Assembly (NCBI GenBank): GCA_002633115.1
Contig: NWBJ01000088.1
Location: 1-34,663, forward strand
From: Muribaculaceae bacterium Zag1
Lineage (GTDB): Bacteria; Bacteroidota; Bacteroidia; Bacteroidales; Muribaculaceae
Length of the DNA stretch: 34,663 bases
Reading direction: 5' to 3'
Position 1 is the stretch's first letter; the number at the start of each line of letters is the position of its first letter. The notes under the pieces were generated by a model. It saw only the letters and a list, made by a program, of their open reading frames with translations, was not told the origin of the DNA and made no database searches. Both the position numbers and the translations under genes were made by a program. Positions 1 through 7,659 of the stretch are shown piece after piece.

Positions 1-26
1 CGAATAACCCATCCCCACCAATATTA

Positions 27-64
27 GTTGAGTACAGGAGCCTCTGCCTCTGTACTCAACTTTT
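27..64 (+). terminator. Rho-independent terminator of an upstream gene outside the window
   Basis: An 11-bp perfect stem (27-37 paired with 50-60, GTTGAGTACAG / CTGTACTCAAC) encloses a 12-nt loop and is followed by TTTT. It fits an intrinsic terminator for a rightward transcript entering from the left edge; the gene itself is not in the window. Confidence 0.65.
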
Positions 65-69
65 ATGTC

Positions 70-333
70 TAAGTAAGGGCTCAATTAGTTAAATATGGAG
101 GTCGCCCGGATGGCTACCCCGTAGGGGTTGTTTCATCTAGCTATGGGCGCATACCCCTCTCGCTCCTACCCCGTAGGGGTTGTTTCACTAACCTTCTGAG
201 CACTAGAATGAAACAACCCCTACGGGGTAGCCATCCGGGTGTTAACCTATATGCTAGATGAAACAACCCCTACGGGGTAGCCATCCGGGTACATCTGAGA
301 AGGAATCTTAAATTTAAAATGACCCATTACTTA
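70..333. repeat. Nested palindromic element, copy A (MITE-like, non-coding)
   Basis: A 264-bp element with imperfect terminal inverted repeats (left TAAGTAAGGGCTCA, right end on the other strand TAAGTAATGGGTCA). Inside are two nested hairpins: an outer perfect 37-bp stem (105-141 with 253-289) and an inner perfect 22-bp stem (166-187 with 209-230). Both stems carry the same 22-bp unit, so it occurs four times, twice in each orientation. The outer stem begins with CCCGGATGGC, related to the apex motif of other repeats in the window. A near-identical copy lies at 13894-14159. No reading frame of note and no clear target-site duplication are visible. Together with the terminator at 27-64 and the repeat at 341-397 it fills the gene-free first 400 bases. 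Confidence 0.85.
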
Positions 334-340
334 TACGCTT

Positions 341-397
341 AGGATTAAAAGATTTTCAGGATGGTATCCGTGTAATCCGTGTAATCCGTGGTTTTTG
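341..397. repeat. Degenerate ACGGATTAC-type intergenic repeat, single arm
   Basis: After a short AGGATTAAAAGATTTTCAGG stretch, three 9-bp units of the form ATCCGTGTA end in GTGGTTTTTGG, directly downstream of the stop codon of the leftward DUF4294 gene. It is one arm of the palindrome family seen complete at 3944-4138 and 17286-17590. The opposite arm is missing, so it may not fold into a strong hairpin. Confidence 0.7.
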
Positions 398-402
398 GAA
401 AC

Positions 403-1023
403 TCAGAGGATTCCGAGTTCGATTTGGGTGGCGATGCGCTCGATGCGGGCATCCTCGGTGTTGGAATCGGGGTCGTAGGTGCCTTTGAGGCTGACGCCGA
501 ATAGCTTGCCGAAGCCTTGCCAGAAAGTGGCGCGGAAGGTACCGAGAAAGGCCTTGACGATTTCGTAGCTCGTCTGATGTGTCTCGCGTTGCACCAGCTT
601 GATGAGAATTTTGGCCTGGGTGCGCGAGAATTTCTTGAGCGTGGGCTTGTATTGCTCAAAAATCTCCTTCTCCATGCGCTTGAGGTATTCCTCGCGCTCC
701 TTCTGGGTGGGGAGGGTCTCGATGTATTCGTAGGTCTCGACCAGCGTCTCGGCAATCAGTTTGGCGTAGGGGAGGGTCAGCTTGACGTTGCGCATCAGGC
801 GGTCATACTCTTGGCGCTCTTTTTTGTTCTTGAATTTGAGTTGGGGATAGGCGTAGGCATCGACGAAGAAAAGCACCAGTATGCTGTCGCCCTCCTCGTC
901 GATGCGCCAATTATAGCCTTTATAGTATTTGACGTTGTCCTTGGTGAAATGCTGAGCCGGTGCCATCAGCGCTCCCAACATCAAGACCAACATCCCTATC
1001 AGAAACCTTTTGCCCATACCCAA
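403..1023 (-). CDS. DUF4294 domain-containing secreted protein
   Basis: A 206-residue protein whose first 23 residues form a signal peptide (basic GKR, hydrophobic LIGMLVLMLGALMAPA, likely cleavage before QH), so it is exported. The rest is a charged, mostly helical domain with the Bacteroidetes DUF4294 look: a YYKGYNWRIDEEGD start and a VDAYAYPQLKFKNKKER segment, then a long helical half rich in K/E. No catalytic motif is recognisable and the role is unknown. It is leftward, downstream of nadB but separated by about 78 bp containing a heptamer repeat, so co-transcription is uncertain. The stop codon lies next to an ACGGATTAC-type repeat. Family assignment is from memory of the conserved pattern. 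Confidence 0.75.
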   Translation of the reverse strand: MGMGKRFLIGMLVLMLGALMAPAQHFTKDNVKYYKGYNWRIDEEGDSILVLFFVDAYAYPQLKFKNKKERQEYDRLMRNVKLTLPYAKLIAETLVETYEYIETLPTQKEREEYLKRMEKEIFEQYKPTLKKFSRTQAKILIKLVQRETHQTSYEIVKAFLGTFRATFWQGFGKLFGVSLKGTYDPDSNTEDARIERIATQIELGIL

Positions 1024-1028
1024 TTATA

Positions 1029-1056
1029 GAGTAATAAATAATGAGTAATATGTAAT
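1029..1056. repeat. Short heptamer tandem repeat (ATTACTC family)
   Basis: Four consecutive 7-mers (GAGTAAT, AAATAAT, GAGTAAT, ATGTAAT). This is the reverse-strand form of the nine-unit ATTACTC array at 13074-13136. It lies just upstream of the DUF4294 start codon. Confidence 0.6.
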
Positions 1057-1101
1057 CTACTCTATAAACAGAAACGGCAAAAGAGCTAACATATTGTATG
1101 T

Positions 1102-2670
1102 TTATTTCTTTGGGGGATAGTCGAGGGTGTAGTGGAGGCCGCGACTCTCTTTGCGCTCCTTGGCCTGGCGCATAATCAGGTAGCCGACATTGATGATGTT
1201 GCGCAGCTCACATATTTCGCGCGACGCTTTCGACTCCTTGAACAGTTTCTCGGTCTCGTGATAGAGGATGTCGAGACGATTCCAGGCGCGGTCAAGGCGC
1301 AGGTTTGAGCGCACGATGCCCACGTAGGCTCCCATTATCTGATTCACCTCCCTCAGGCTCTGGGTGATGAGTACCATCTCCTCGGGATGCGAGGTACCCT
1401 CATCGTTCCATTCCGGCACATCGGTGCGCAGCGAGATTCCCTTGATGGCCTCCTTGGCATGCTTGGCGGCAGCATCGGCGTAGACCACAGCCTCGATTAG
1501 CGAATTAGAAGCCAAGCGGTTGCCGCCATGCAGCCCGGTGCATGAGCACTCGCCCACAGCGTAGAGATGCTTGATCGACGACTCGGCGTTGGTGTCGACC
1601 TTGATGCCGCCGCACAGATAGTGGGCTGCCGGAGCCACGGGTATGTAATCCTTGGTGATGTCGATGCCAGCCTCGAGACAGTGCTTGTAGATGTTGGGGA
1701 AGTGATGCTTGGTCTCCTCTGGGTCCTTGTGGGTCACGTCGAGGTAGACATGGTCGCTGCCGCTCTGCTTCATCTCGCTGTCAATGGCGCGAGCCACGAT
1801 GTCGCGAGGAGCAAGCGACAGGCGCGGGTCGTATTTGTGCATAAATTCCTCGCCCTTGATGTTGCGCAGCACGGCGCCGTAGCCGCGCATAGCCTCGGTG
1901 ATGAGGAAGGCTGGACGGTCGCCGGGGTGGTAGAATGCCGTTGGGTGGAATTGTATGAATTCCATATCCTTGACCGTGCCCTTGGCGCGGTACACCATGG
2001 CTATGCCGTCGCCGGTAGCGACGAGCGGGTTGGTTGTGGTCTGGTACACGGCTCCGCAGCCGCCGGTGCACATCACCGTGACCCTCGACAAGAAGGTGTC
2101 GACCTGGCCAGTGGCCTCGTCGAGCACATAAGCGCCGTAGCACTCGTTGTCGGGGGTGCGGCGCGTCATGATTTTGCCGAGGTGGTGGGGAGTGATGATT
2201 TCGATGGCAAAGTGATGCTCGTAGATGTCGATGTTGCCGTTGGCGCGCACAGCCTTGATCAGGCTGTCCTGAATCTCAAAGCCGGTGTTGTCGGCGTGGT
2301 GGAGGATGCGAAATTCAGAGTGGCCTCCCTCGCGGTGCAGGTCAAAGTCGCCATTCTCCTTTTTGTCAAAATCCACGCCCCAGTCGATCAGAGCCTTGAT
2401 CTGGCCTGGGGCCTCGGTGACGACCTTGCGCACGGCCACGGGGTCGCTCAGCTGGTCGCCGGCAATCATGGTATCCTCGATGTGCTTGTCAAAATTGTCG
2501 AGCTCGAGATTGGTGACGGATGCCACGCCGCCTTGGGCAAGGGCCGTGTTGGCTTCGTCGAGAGTAGATTTGCAAATCAGGGCCACGCGCCCTGTGCCTG
2601 CCACTTTGAGGGCAAAGCTGAGGCCAGCCACGCCAGCCCCAATCACAAGATAATCGTATTCTCTTGTCAT
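1102..2670 (-). CDS. nadB: L-aspartate oxidase
   Basis: NadB oxidises L-aspartate to iminoaspartate with FAD, the first step of de novo NAD synthesis. The 522-residue protein has an N-terminal dinucleotide-binding motif GAGVAG (residues 11-16), the NTALAQGGVA stretch, the substrate-loop region REGGHSEFRILHHADNTG, and the C-terminal FAD-contacting GGNRLASNSLIEAV, all typical of NadB rather than succinate dehydrogenase flavoprotein. The start at MTREYDY is chosen over an ATG seven codons upstream because a -7 box (2689-2696) would place the transcript start about 13 bases before it, and the family begins close to the FAD motif. It is divergent from xerD. nadA and nadC are not in the window. Confidence 0.93.
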   Translation of the reverse strand: MTREYDYLVIGAGVAGLSFALKVAGTGRVALICKSTLDEANTALAQGGVASVTNLELDNFDKHIEDTMIAGDQLSDPVAVRKVVTEAPGQIKALIDWGVDFDKKENGDFDLHREGGHSEFRILHHADNTGFEIQDSLIKAVRANGNIDIYEHHFAIEIITPHHLGKIMTRRTPDNECYGAYVLDEATGQVDTFLSRVTVMCTGGCGAVYQTTTNPLVATGDGIAMVYRAKGTVKDMEFIQFHPTAFYHPGDRPAFLITEAMRGYGAVLRNIKGEEFMHKYDPRLSLAPRDIVARAIDSEMKQSGSDHVYLDVTHKDPEETKHHFPNIYKHCLEAGIDITKDYIPVAPAAHYLCGGIKVDTNAESSIKHLYAVGECSCTGLHGGNRLASNSLIEAVVYADAAAKHAKEAIKGISLRTDVPEWNDEGTSHPEEMVLITQSLREVNQIMGAYVGIVRSNLRLDRAWNRLDILYHETEKLFKESKASREICELRNIINVGYLIMRQAKERKESRGLHYTLDYPPKK

Positions 2671-2688
2671 GATAATGAAAGGTTTTGG

Positions 2689-2696
2689 CAAAATTA
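2689..2696 (-). promoter_or_regulatory. Probable nadB promoter (-7 box)
   Basis: Reading leftward the sequence is TAATTTTG, matching the Bacteroidetes TAnnTTTG -7 consensus, about 18 bases before the chosen nadB start. No good -33 TTTG is seen at the expected distance. Confidence 0.45.
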
Positions 2697-2738
2697 CGAA
2701 ATTATCCCATACGTTGATACTTTTATCCCGAAATTTCG

Positions 2739-2746
2739 TACTTTTG
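2739..2746 (+). promoter_or_regulatory. Probable xerD promoter (-7 box)
   Basis: TACTTTTG matches the Bacteroidetes -7 consensus; a TTG at 2714-2716 lies about 22 bases upstream. The transcript would begin about 16 bases before the xerD ATG, a short leader typical of the phylum. Confidence 0.5.
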
Positions 2747-2768
2747 CAAGTATTTTAATCAATAAGGC

Positions 2769-3668
2769 ATGGATGCAGAGCAATTGATGACACGGTATCG
2801 GGCATATCTGCTGCTTGAGCGGGGCATGAGCGAGAACACTCGCATGGCCTATATGGCCGATGTCGAGAAATTCGCCGCCTGGGCAGCAGCCGATGAGCAG
2901 TGCCCATCGCTGCTGGGTGTCAAGGAGGAGCATCTGCAAGCGTTTGTGGCCTCGCTCCACGATGTGGGCATCTGCGCCCGGTCGCAGGCGAGGATAATAA
3001 GCGGCCTCAGGTCCTTCTACAAATTCCTGCGCCTTGAGTCGCTGATCGACACCGACCCGACAGCGCTGCTTGAATCGCCAAAGATAGGATTGCACCTCCC
3101 CGAGGTGCTGACGGTCGAGGAGATCGACGCCATGGAGGCGGCAATCGACATGGGCAAGGCCGAGGGGCAGCGCAACCGCGCCATCATCGAGACCCTCTAC
3201 AGCTGCGGCTTGCGCGTGAGCGAACTGGTGAATCTGCCGATGAGCCGCGTGTCGCTGCAGGATCGGGCGCTGATTGTCGATGGCAAGGGCAATAAGCAGC
3301 GGATGGTGCCGATGTCGGAATCGGCAGTGGCTGAGATCCAGCTGTATCTCTCTACGCGAGACGTGCAGCCTAAGCGCGGCGAGGAGGACATAATGTTTCT
3401 GAATCGGCGAGGGCGGAGGCTGACGAGGGTGATGGTATTCTATATAATCCGCGACTTGGCGGAACTGGCCGGCATCGACCGGCCGATATCGCCGCATACT
3501 CTGCGGCACTCGTTCGCCACCCATCTGCTTGAGGGCGGAGCCAACTTACGAGCCATACAGATGATGCTGGGGCATGAATCCATCTCGACCACTCAGATCT
3601 ATCTCCACACCGACACGCGCCAGCTGCGCCAAGAAATCCTGGAGCACCATCCAAGGAATAGACCATAA
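2769..3668 (+). CDS. xerD: Site-specific tyrosine recombinase XerD (chromosome dimer resolution)
   Basis: A 299-residue recombinase that, with XerC, would resolve chromosome dimers at dif. An N-terminal SAM-like DNA-binding domain (about 1-105) precedes a catalytic domain holding the complete active-site set: R149 (CGLRVSEL), K173 (DGKGNKQR), H243 and R246 (HTLRHSFATHLL), H269 (LGHESISTT) and Y278 (IYLHT). Length and lack of extra domains fit a housekeeping XerC/XerD rather than a phage or transposon integrase; XerD is preferred over XerC on overall resemblance only. It stands alone, divergent from nadB. Its stop codon lies within the left arm of a GACCATAAGG-type palindrome that ends in a T run and probably terminates it. 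Confidence 0.85.
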   Translation: MDAEQLMTRYRAYLLLERGMSENTRMAYMADVEKFAAWAAADEQCPSLLGVKEEHLQAFVASLHDVGICARSQARIISGLRSFYKFLRLESLIDTDPTALLESPKIGLHLPEVLTVEEIDAMEAAIDMGKAEGQRNRAIIETLYSCGLRVSELVNLPMSRVSLQDRALIVDGKGNKQRMVPMSESAVAEIQLYLSTRDVQPKRGEEDIMFLNRRGRRLTRVMVFYIIRDLAELAGIDRPISPHTLRHSFATHLLEGGANLRAIQMMLGHESISTTQIYLHTDTRQLRQEILEHHPRNRP

Positions 3669-3759
3669 GGACCTAAGAGACATAAGGACATAAACCATAA
3701 GAGATAGGAAAAAGATGGCTTATGTCTTTATGTATCTTGTGTTCTTATGGTCTTTTTTT
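3661..3759 (+). terminator. Palindromic GACCATAAGG repeat acting as probable xerD terminator
   Basis: Left arm 3661-3693 and right arm 3719-3752 are imperfect inverted repeats built from units such as GACCATAAGG and ACATAAGG, followed by a seven-T run. The same repeat family forms the palindrome at 27981-28078. The left arm includes the xerD stop codon. Confidence 0.6.
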
Positions 3760-3778
3760 GAAAAAAGTGGGAAAAAAT

Positions 3779-3809
3779 TTGGTGGTGTCAGAAAAAGTGC
3801 GTAACTTTG
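3779..3809 (+). promoter_or_regulatory. tRNA-Met promoter
   Basis: TAACTTTG (3802-3809) is a good Bacteroidetes -7 box, with TTG at 3779-3781 (TTTG at 3778-3781) about 20 bases upstream, the standard -33/-7 spacing. It ends ten bases before the tRNA. Confidence 0.7.
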
Positions 3810-3819
3810 CACTCGCAAT

Positions 3820-3893
3820 GGCGGGATAGCTCAGTCGGTTAGAGCGTCGGATTCATAACCCGGAGGTCCTGAGTTCAATTCTCAGTCCCGCTA
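3820..3893 (+). tRNA. tRNA-Met (anticodon CAT), elongator type
   Basis: A full 74-nt cloverleaf: acceptor stem GGCGGGA/TCCCGCT (first pair G-U), D arm GCTC/GAGC, anticodon loop TTCATAA, T arm CTGAG-TTCAATT-CTCAG, discriminator A. CCA is not encoded. The paired first position argues against initiator tRNA, which has an unpaired base there. A CAT anticodon could also belong to tRNA-Ile2 (lysidine-modified); elongator Met is more likely. There is an A-C mismatch at the bottom of the anticodon stem. Confidence 0.92.
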
Positions 3894-3898
3894 CATAC

Positions 3899-3927
3899 AA
3901 GGACACCGCTATGGTGTCCTTTTTTAT
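3899..3927 (+). terminator. tRNA terminator
   Basis: A 7-bp stem GGACACC (3901-3907) / GGTGTCC (3913-3919) with a 5-nt loop and a following T6 run, immediately after the tRNA. Confidence 0.85.
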
Positions 3928-3943
3928 TACCACAAGTGGTTTA

Positions 3944-4138
3944 CAAACCACGGGTTAAGTTAAAAACCACGGATTACACGGATTACACGGAAGCCATCCG
4001 GATGGCAATCCGTGTAATCCGTGTAATCCGTGGTTTTTATGCTCCAAGTAGCAATCCGTGTAATCCGTGTAATCCGTGGTTTTTGGGAAATTATTCGGAG
4101 TTATGCTTCCGTGTAATCCGTGGTTTTAAACTTAATCT
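3944..4138. repeat. Long palindrome of ATTACACGG units with CCATCCGGATGG apex
   Basis: Left arm (about 3962-3993) carries AAAAACCACGG plus 9-bp ATTACACGG units. The apex GCCATCCGGATGGC lies at 3993-4006, and the complementary right arm ends at 4038. Two further right-arm copies follow (4052-4085 and 4107-4127), separated by spacers of which one contains TTATTCGGAGTT. This accounts for the gene-free stretch between the tRNA and sufS. A reading frame through it encodes only repetitive TDYTDYT/NPCNPW peptides and is not a gene. It sits at the 3' end of leftward sufS, where it could act as a terminator. Confidence 0.85.
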
Positions 4139-4143
4139 AAGTG

Positions 4144-5358
4144 TTAGGTGAGCATGGCGGCGGCGCGGGAGAGGGCGGTGATGAAGGCATCGACCTCGGC
4201 GAGGGTGTTGTAGACGGCGAATGAGGCGCGCACGCACCCCTCGATGCCGAGGGCATGCATCAGCGGCTGGGCGCAGTGGTGGCCAGTGCGCACGGCCACG
4301 CCCTGCTTGTCGAGCAGCATGCCCACATCATAATGGTGCGCCCCAGGGATGTTGAACGATATCACCGCGCTCTTGTACGGTGCCATGCCGTAAATCTCAA
4401 TGCCCGGAATCTCGGCGAGCATACGCTCAGTGGCGTAGCGCAGCAGATCCTCTTCATGGGCTGCGATATCGTCCATGCCCACTCCCTGGATATACTCGAT
4501 GGCGCGGCGGAAAGCCGCAATGTCAACATAGTCGGGCGTGCCAGCCTCGAATTTATAAGGCAGGTCGGCAAAAGTAGTACCCTCAAAGCTCACATGGTCG
4601 ATCATCTCGCCGCCGCCCTGATAGGGAGGCATCATCTTGAGCAGATGCTTCTTGCCATACAGGATGCCCACGCCCGTGGGACCGTACATCTTGTGGGCCG
4701 AAAAAGCGTAGAAATCAGCATCCAGGTCGCGCATATCCACGCGCATGTGGGGCACAGCCTGCGCGCCATCGACCAGCACCGGCACCCCTCGGCTGTGAGC
4801 CTCGGCCACCATCTCCTTGATGGGATTGACAGTGCCCAGCACATTTGACACATGGCAGACAGCCACCAAGCGCGTGCGGTCGTTAAATAGCGACCGATAT
4901 GCCTCGAGGTCGAGTTCGCCCACCTTATTGATCGGCACCACGCGCAGCATGATGCGTTTGCGCATGCCCAAGAGTTGCCATGGCACGATGTTGGAGTGAT
5001 GCTCCATCACCGTCAGGATTATTTCATCGCCATTCTCCATCAGCTGGCCGTAGGACGAAGCCGCCAGGTTGATAGCCTCGGTGGTGCCTCGGGTGAAGAT
5101 TACCTCCTCGACCGATTCGGCACCGATCCAAGCGCGTATCATCTCGCGCGTAGCCTCCTGGGCCTCGGTAGCCTCCTGCGACAGAGTGTGCACCCCGCGG
5201 TGCACATTGGCCTTGGCGTTGTAGTACATGCTCACCACCTCATCGACCACGCGCCGGGGCGTCTGCGATGTAGCGGTATTGTCAAGGTATATGAGCGGTC
5301 GGCCATACACCTTGCGCTCAAGTATCGGGAAATCGCTGCGTATCTTTTCTATATCCAT
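4144..5358 (-). CDS. sufS: Cysteine desulfurase SufS
   Basis: SufS takes sulfur from L-cysteine, leaving a persulfide used to build Fe-S clusters on the SufBCD scaffold. The 404-residue protein is a fold-type I PLP enzyme: PLP lysine K223 in SAHKMYGPTG, and the persulfide-forming cysteine C362 in RTGHHCAQP, the type II (SufS/CsdA) loop. It is the last gene of sufB-sufC-sufD-sufS; a 79-bp gap from sufD holds a heptamer repeat and a GC-rich module rather than a promoter. No sufE or sufU partner occurs in the window. Length is normal for the family. Confidence 0.95.
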   Translation of the reverse strand: MDIEKIRSDFPILERKVYGRPLIYLDNTATSQTPRRVVDEVVSMYYNAKANVHRGVHTLSQEATEAQEATREMIRAWIGAESVEEVIFTRGTTEAINLAASSYGQLMENGDEIILTVMEHHSNIVPWQLLGMRKRIMLRVVPINKVGELDLEAYRSLFNDRTRLVAVCHVSNVLGTVNPIKEMVAEAHSRGVPVLVDGAQAVPHMRVDMRDLDADFYAFSAHKMYGPTGVGILYGKKHLLKMMPPYQGGGEMIDHVSFEGTTFADLPYKFEAGTPDYVDIAAFRRAIEYIQGVGMDDIAAHEEDLLRYATERMLAEIPGIEIYGMAPYKSAVISFNIPGAHHYDVGMLLDKQGVAVRTGHHCAQPLMHALGIEGCVRASFAVYNTLAEVDAFITALSRAAAMLT

Positions 5359-5363
5359 TTATT

Positions 5364-5437
5364 AAGTCAAAAGTCAAGAGTCAAAAGTCAAAAGTGGCCA
5401 TCCGGGCGCCACGGTTCGCCGCGCTTTGGGCGCGGTG
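5364..5437. repeat. AAGTCAA heptamer array + GGCCATCCGG + 33-bp GC-rich module
   Basis: Between sufD and sufS: four 7-mers (AAGTCAA, AAGTCAA, GAGTCAA, AAGTCAA) and a partial fifth, then GGCCATCCGGG, then a 33-bp module at 5405-5437 (on the minus strand starting CACCGCGCCCAAAGCGCGG). The module recurs at 13031-13063 with one mismatch, again beside a heptamer array. It begins immediately after the sufD stop codon. Confidence 0.85.
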
Positions 5438-6787
5438 TCAGCAATTCTGGCAGTCGGCGCAGAGCTGGCGATTGCCGCTGAGGCGCGCCTCGACCAGCTG
5501 GTGCAGGCGCGAGCGCAAGGCCGGAATCTCGACCGTGTCGATTACATCGCCCATGAATGCTTGCATCAGCATCATCTTGGCCTCAGCCTCGGGTATGCCG
5601 CGCTGGCGCATATAGAATAGCGCGTTGGCGTCGAGCTGGCCCACGGTGGCCCCGTGGCTACACTTCACCTCATCGCAATAGATCTCGAGCTGCGGGCGCG
5701 TGTGCATTCGGGCATCGGCCGATGCCAATATGTTGCGGTTGCTCTGGTATGCCTTGGTAAATTTAGCCTTTTCGTCAACGATGATGCGGCCATAGAAAGA
5801 GCCCTGGCTGCGGTCGTCGAGTATGTATTTAAATGACTGGTCGCTGTGGCACTGCGGGTGATTGTGCAGCACCAAGGTGGAATTGCCCACCGATTCCTCG
5901 CCGTCGGCGATAACCATGCCCGTAAGTTTGGTATCAGCATGATGGCCGATATGTTCGACCGAGTAGTCATTCTGCGCCACGCCGCCAATCAGTGATGTGC
6001 CATTGAGGATAAGCGTGCTGCGCTCGGCCTGCGAGGCGAAAAATTGAGAGTGGCGCGAGGTGTGGGCCGACGATTCCTCTATCTCGTAATATCCCAGCTT
6101 GGCCCCCGGCTCAAGAAATACCTCAGCTACCTGGCAATTGAGATACTTGACCTCCTGCGAGGCCGAGTGGTCGCATAGCAGGATTGAAGCCTCGGCATCC
6201 TCGTCGAGCACGATCAGCAGGCGGCGTATTGCGAGGAATGGCGCAGAGGCGTTCGAAATATTCACTATTTGCAAGGGCTTGTCGAGCTTGACGCCCTTGG
6301 CGACATGCACAAACACTCCATCCTCGACCAGCAGCGAGTTGAGCGCAGCCGGGGCTGTGGCTCCGCGCCGAGGCAGAGCCAGGGTATTGTAATATTTGCC
6401 TACCTGGTCGGGCAGCAGCTCGGCCGCCTTGGCCAGCGACATCACCTCGACCCCCTTGGGCAGGTTACGCTCCAGTCCGGCGGTAGGCACAAAGGCATCA
6501 TTGACCACCAGAGCCAGGAGGGTGGAGATATTAGGCACCCCGCAGCGGAAACTCTCGGCAGCGTTGACCCCGAAAGGCACGCGGTTGATGTTGACGCCAT
6601 AGTCAGGCTCAAACATCTTGTTGACCGACAGGGCCGGATATCCCTCATCGCCCTTCTCTGGGAATCGCGCCTGCATCAGATCTGCCAGTGCTGTAGGGCG
6701 ATAGCGATTGAGCAGGGCTGGCGAGTGGGCCTCGATATCCTTGCGGTATTCCTGGTATAGCTGTATGTATTGTGACAAAGCGTTCAT
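5438..6787 (-). CDS. sufD: Fe-S cluster assembly protein SufD
   Basis: SufD pairs with SufB in the SufBC2D scaffold that builds Fe-S clusters. The 449-residue protein has the SufB/SufD beta-helix core with the characteristic C-terminal pattern CSHGATVGQLDANALFYMRQRGI and FMGDVID. Family members use the histidine of SHGAT at the SufB-SufD interface. The N-terminal part is variable, as usual. The last residues carry an unusual CADCQNC tail (three Cys spaced by two residues). It starts three bases after the sufC stop, so the two are translationally close. A GC-rich repeat begins directly after its stop codon. Confidence 0.93.
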   Translation of the reverse strand: MNALSQYIQLYQEYRKDIEAHSPALLNRYRPTALADLMQARFPEKGDEGYPALSVNKMFEPDYGVNINRVPFGVNAAESFRCGVPNISTLLALVVNDAFVPTAGLERNLPKGVEVMSLAKAAELLPDQVGKYYNTLALPRRGATAPAALNSLLVEDGVFVHVAKGVKLDKPLQIVNISNASAPFLAIRRLLIVLDEDAEASILLCDHSASQEVKYLNCQVAEVFLEPGAKLGYYEIEESSAHTSRHSQFFASQAERSTLILNGTSLIGGVAQNDYSVEHIGHHADTKLTGMVIADGEESVGNSTLVLHNHPQCHSDQSFKYILDDRSQGSFYGRIIVDEKAKFTKAYQSNRNILASADARMHTRPQLEIYCDEVKCSHGATVGQLDANALFYMRQRGIPEAEAKMMLMQAFMGDVIDTVEIPALRSRLHQLVEARLSGNRQLCADCQNC

Positions 6788-6790
6788 ATC

Positions 6791-7552
6791 CTACTCATCT
6801 TTGATCCAGTCATAGCCTTTTTCTTCAAGCTCGAGAGCCAGTTCGGGCCCTCCCGAGTGCACGATGCGGCCCTTGTATAGGATGTGCACAAAGTCGGGCT
6901 TGATATAGTCGAGCAGTCGCTGGTAGTGGGTGATGACGATGGTAGCGTTTTGGCTGGTCTTCAGCTTGTTGACGCCCCCGGCCACGATGCGCAGGGCATC
7001 GATGTCAAGGCCCGAGTCGGTCTCGTCGAGTATCGACAGGCGCGGCTCAAGCACAGCCATCTGGAATATCTCATTGCGCTTTTTCTCACCGCCCGAGAAT
7101 CCCTCGTTGACCGAGCGCGAAGCCAGCTTGTTGTCGAGCTCGACGATGGCGCGCTTTTGGCGCATCATCTTCAGAAACTCGCTGGCCGACAGCGGCTCCT
7201 CGCCAAAATATTTGCGCTTGGCGTTGACGGCGGCGCGCATGAAATTGACCATCGACACGCCGGGAATCTCCACCGGGTATTGGAAAGACAGGAACAGGCC
7301 CTCGTGCGACCGATCCTCAGGCGACAGGGCGAGCAAGTCGAGGCCGTGGAAATCGGCACTGCCGCCATACACGGCAAAACGCGGGTCGCCAGCCAGCACT
7401 CCCGCCAGGGTGCTCTTGCCCGAGCCGTTGGGGCCCATAATGGCGTGGACCTCGCCGGGGCGCACCTCCAGATTGATGCCTTTCAGGATTTCTTTGTCGC
7501 CGATGCCGGCGCGCAGGTCATTGACCTTAAGTAATATGTTGTCGTGACTCAT
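6791..7552 (-). CDS. sufC: Fe-S cluster assembly ATPase SufC
   Basis: SufC is the ABC-type ATPase that drives conformational change in the SufBC2D scaffold. The 253-residue protein has Walker A GPNGSGKST (residues 40-48), the signature FSGGEKKRNE (153-162), and Walker B LSILDE followed by TDSGLDIDAL, the sequence peculiar to SufC. The start MSHDNILL is chosen; an upstream in-frame ATG would add 20 residues encoded by the sufB-sufC spacer (PLGSTEGSPFPKSKNQKLN), unlike the family. It lies between sufB and sufD in an operon. Confidence 0.95.
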   Translation of the reverse strand: MSHDNILLKVNDLRAGIGDKEILKGINLEVRPGEVHAIMGPNGSGKSTLAGVLAGDPRFAVYGGSADFHGLDLLALSPEDRSHEGLFLSFQYPVEIPGVSMVNFMRAAVNAKRKYFGEEPLSASEFLKMMRQKRAIVELDNKLASRSVNEGFSGGEKKRNEIFQMAVLEPRLSILDETDSGLDIDALRIVAGGVNKLKTSQNATIVITHYQRLLDYIKPDFVHILYKGRIVHSGGPELALELEEKGYDWIKDE

Positions 7553-7591
7553 GTTGAGTTTTTGGTTTTTAGATTTTGGAAATGGGGACCC

Positions 7592-7659
7592 CTCGGTAGA
7601 ACCGAGTGGCACTCTACTGCTATGGGGATTGTCATGGCGGCACTCGACCGCTATGGTGG
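7592..7659. repeat. sufB-sufC spacer: small hairpin and imperfect direct repeat
   Basis: A perfect 6-bp hairpin CTCGGT-AGA-ACCGAG (7592-7606) is followed by two imperfect copies of a roughly 21-bp unit (7607-7627 and 7638-7658, GGCACTCnACnGCTATGG), 31 bp apart. The second abuts the sufB stop codon. Function unknown; it could shape mRNA processing between two cistrons needed in different amounts. Confidence 0.5.

Noticed and set aside
1567-2787. A 406-codon frame on the plus strand opposite nadB
   Set aside because: It is the shadow of nadB, which has clear FAD motifs; the antisense peptide has no recognisable features.
2769-3668. XerD as the integrase of a mobile element
   Set aside because: Plain XerC/D length and motif set, housekeeping neighbours and no att duplications or cargo; a dif-type role fits better. 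The nearby tRNA shows no duplicated 3' end.
3820-3893. Initiator tRNA-fMet
   Set aside because: The first acceptor pair is G-U rather than the unpaired initiator type and the anticodon stem lacks the three G-C pairs.
3936-4151. A 71-codon reading frame with TDYTDYT and NPCNPW repeats
   Set aside because: It only translates the intergenic palindrome in one direction and its peptide is repeat-derived.
5364-5395. A promoter for sufS in the AAGTCAA array
   Set aside because: No TAnnTTTG box is present in the leftward direction and the spacing to the start fits repeat DNA in an operon.
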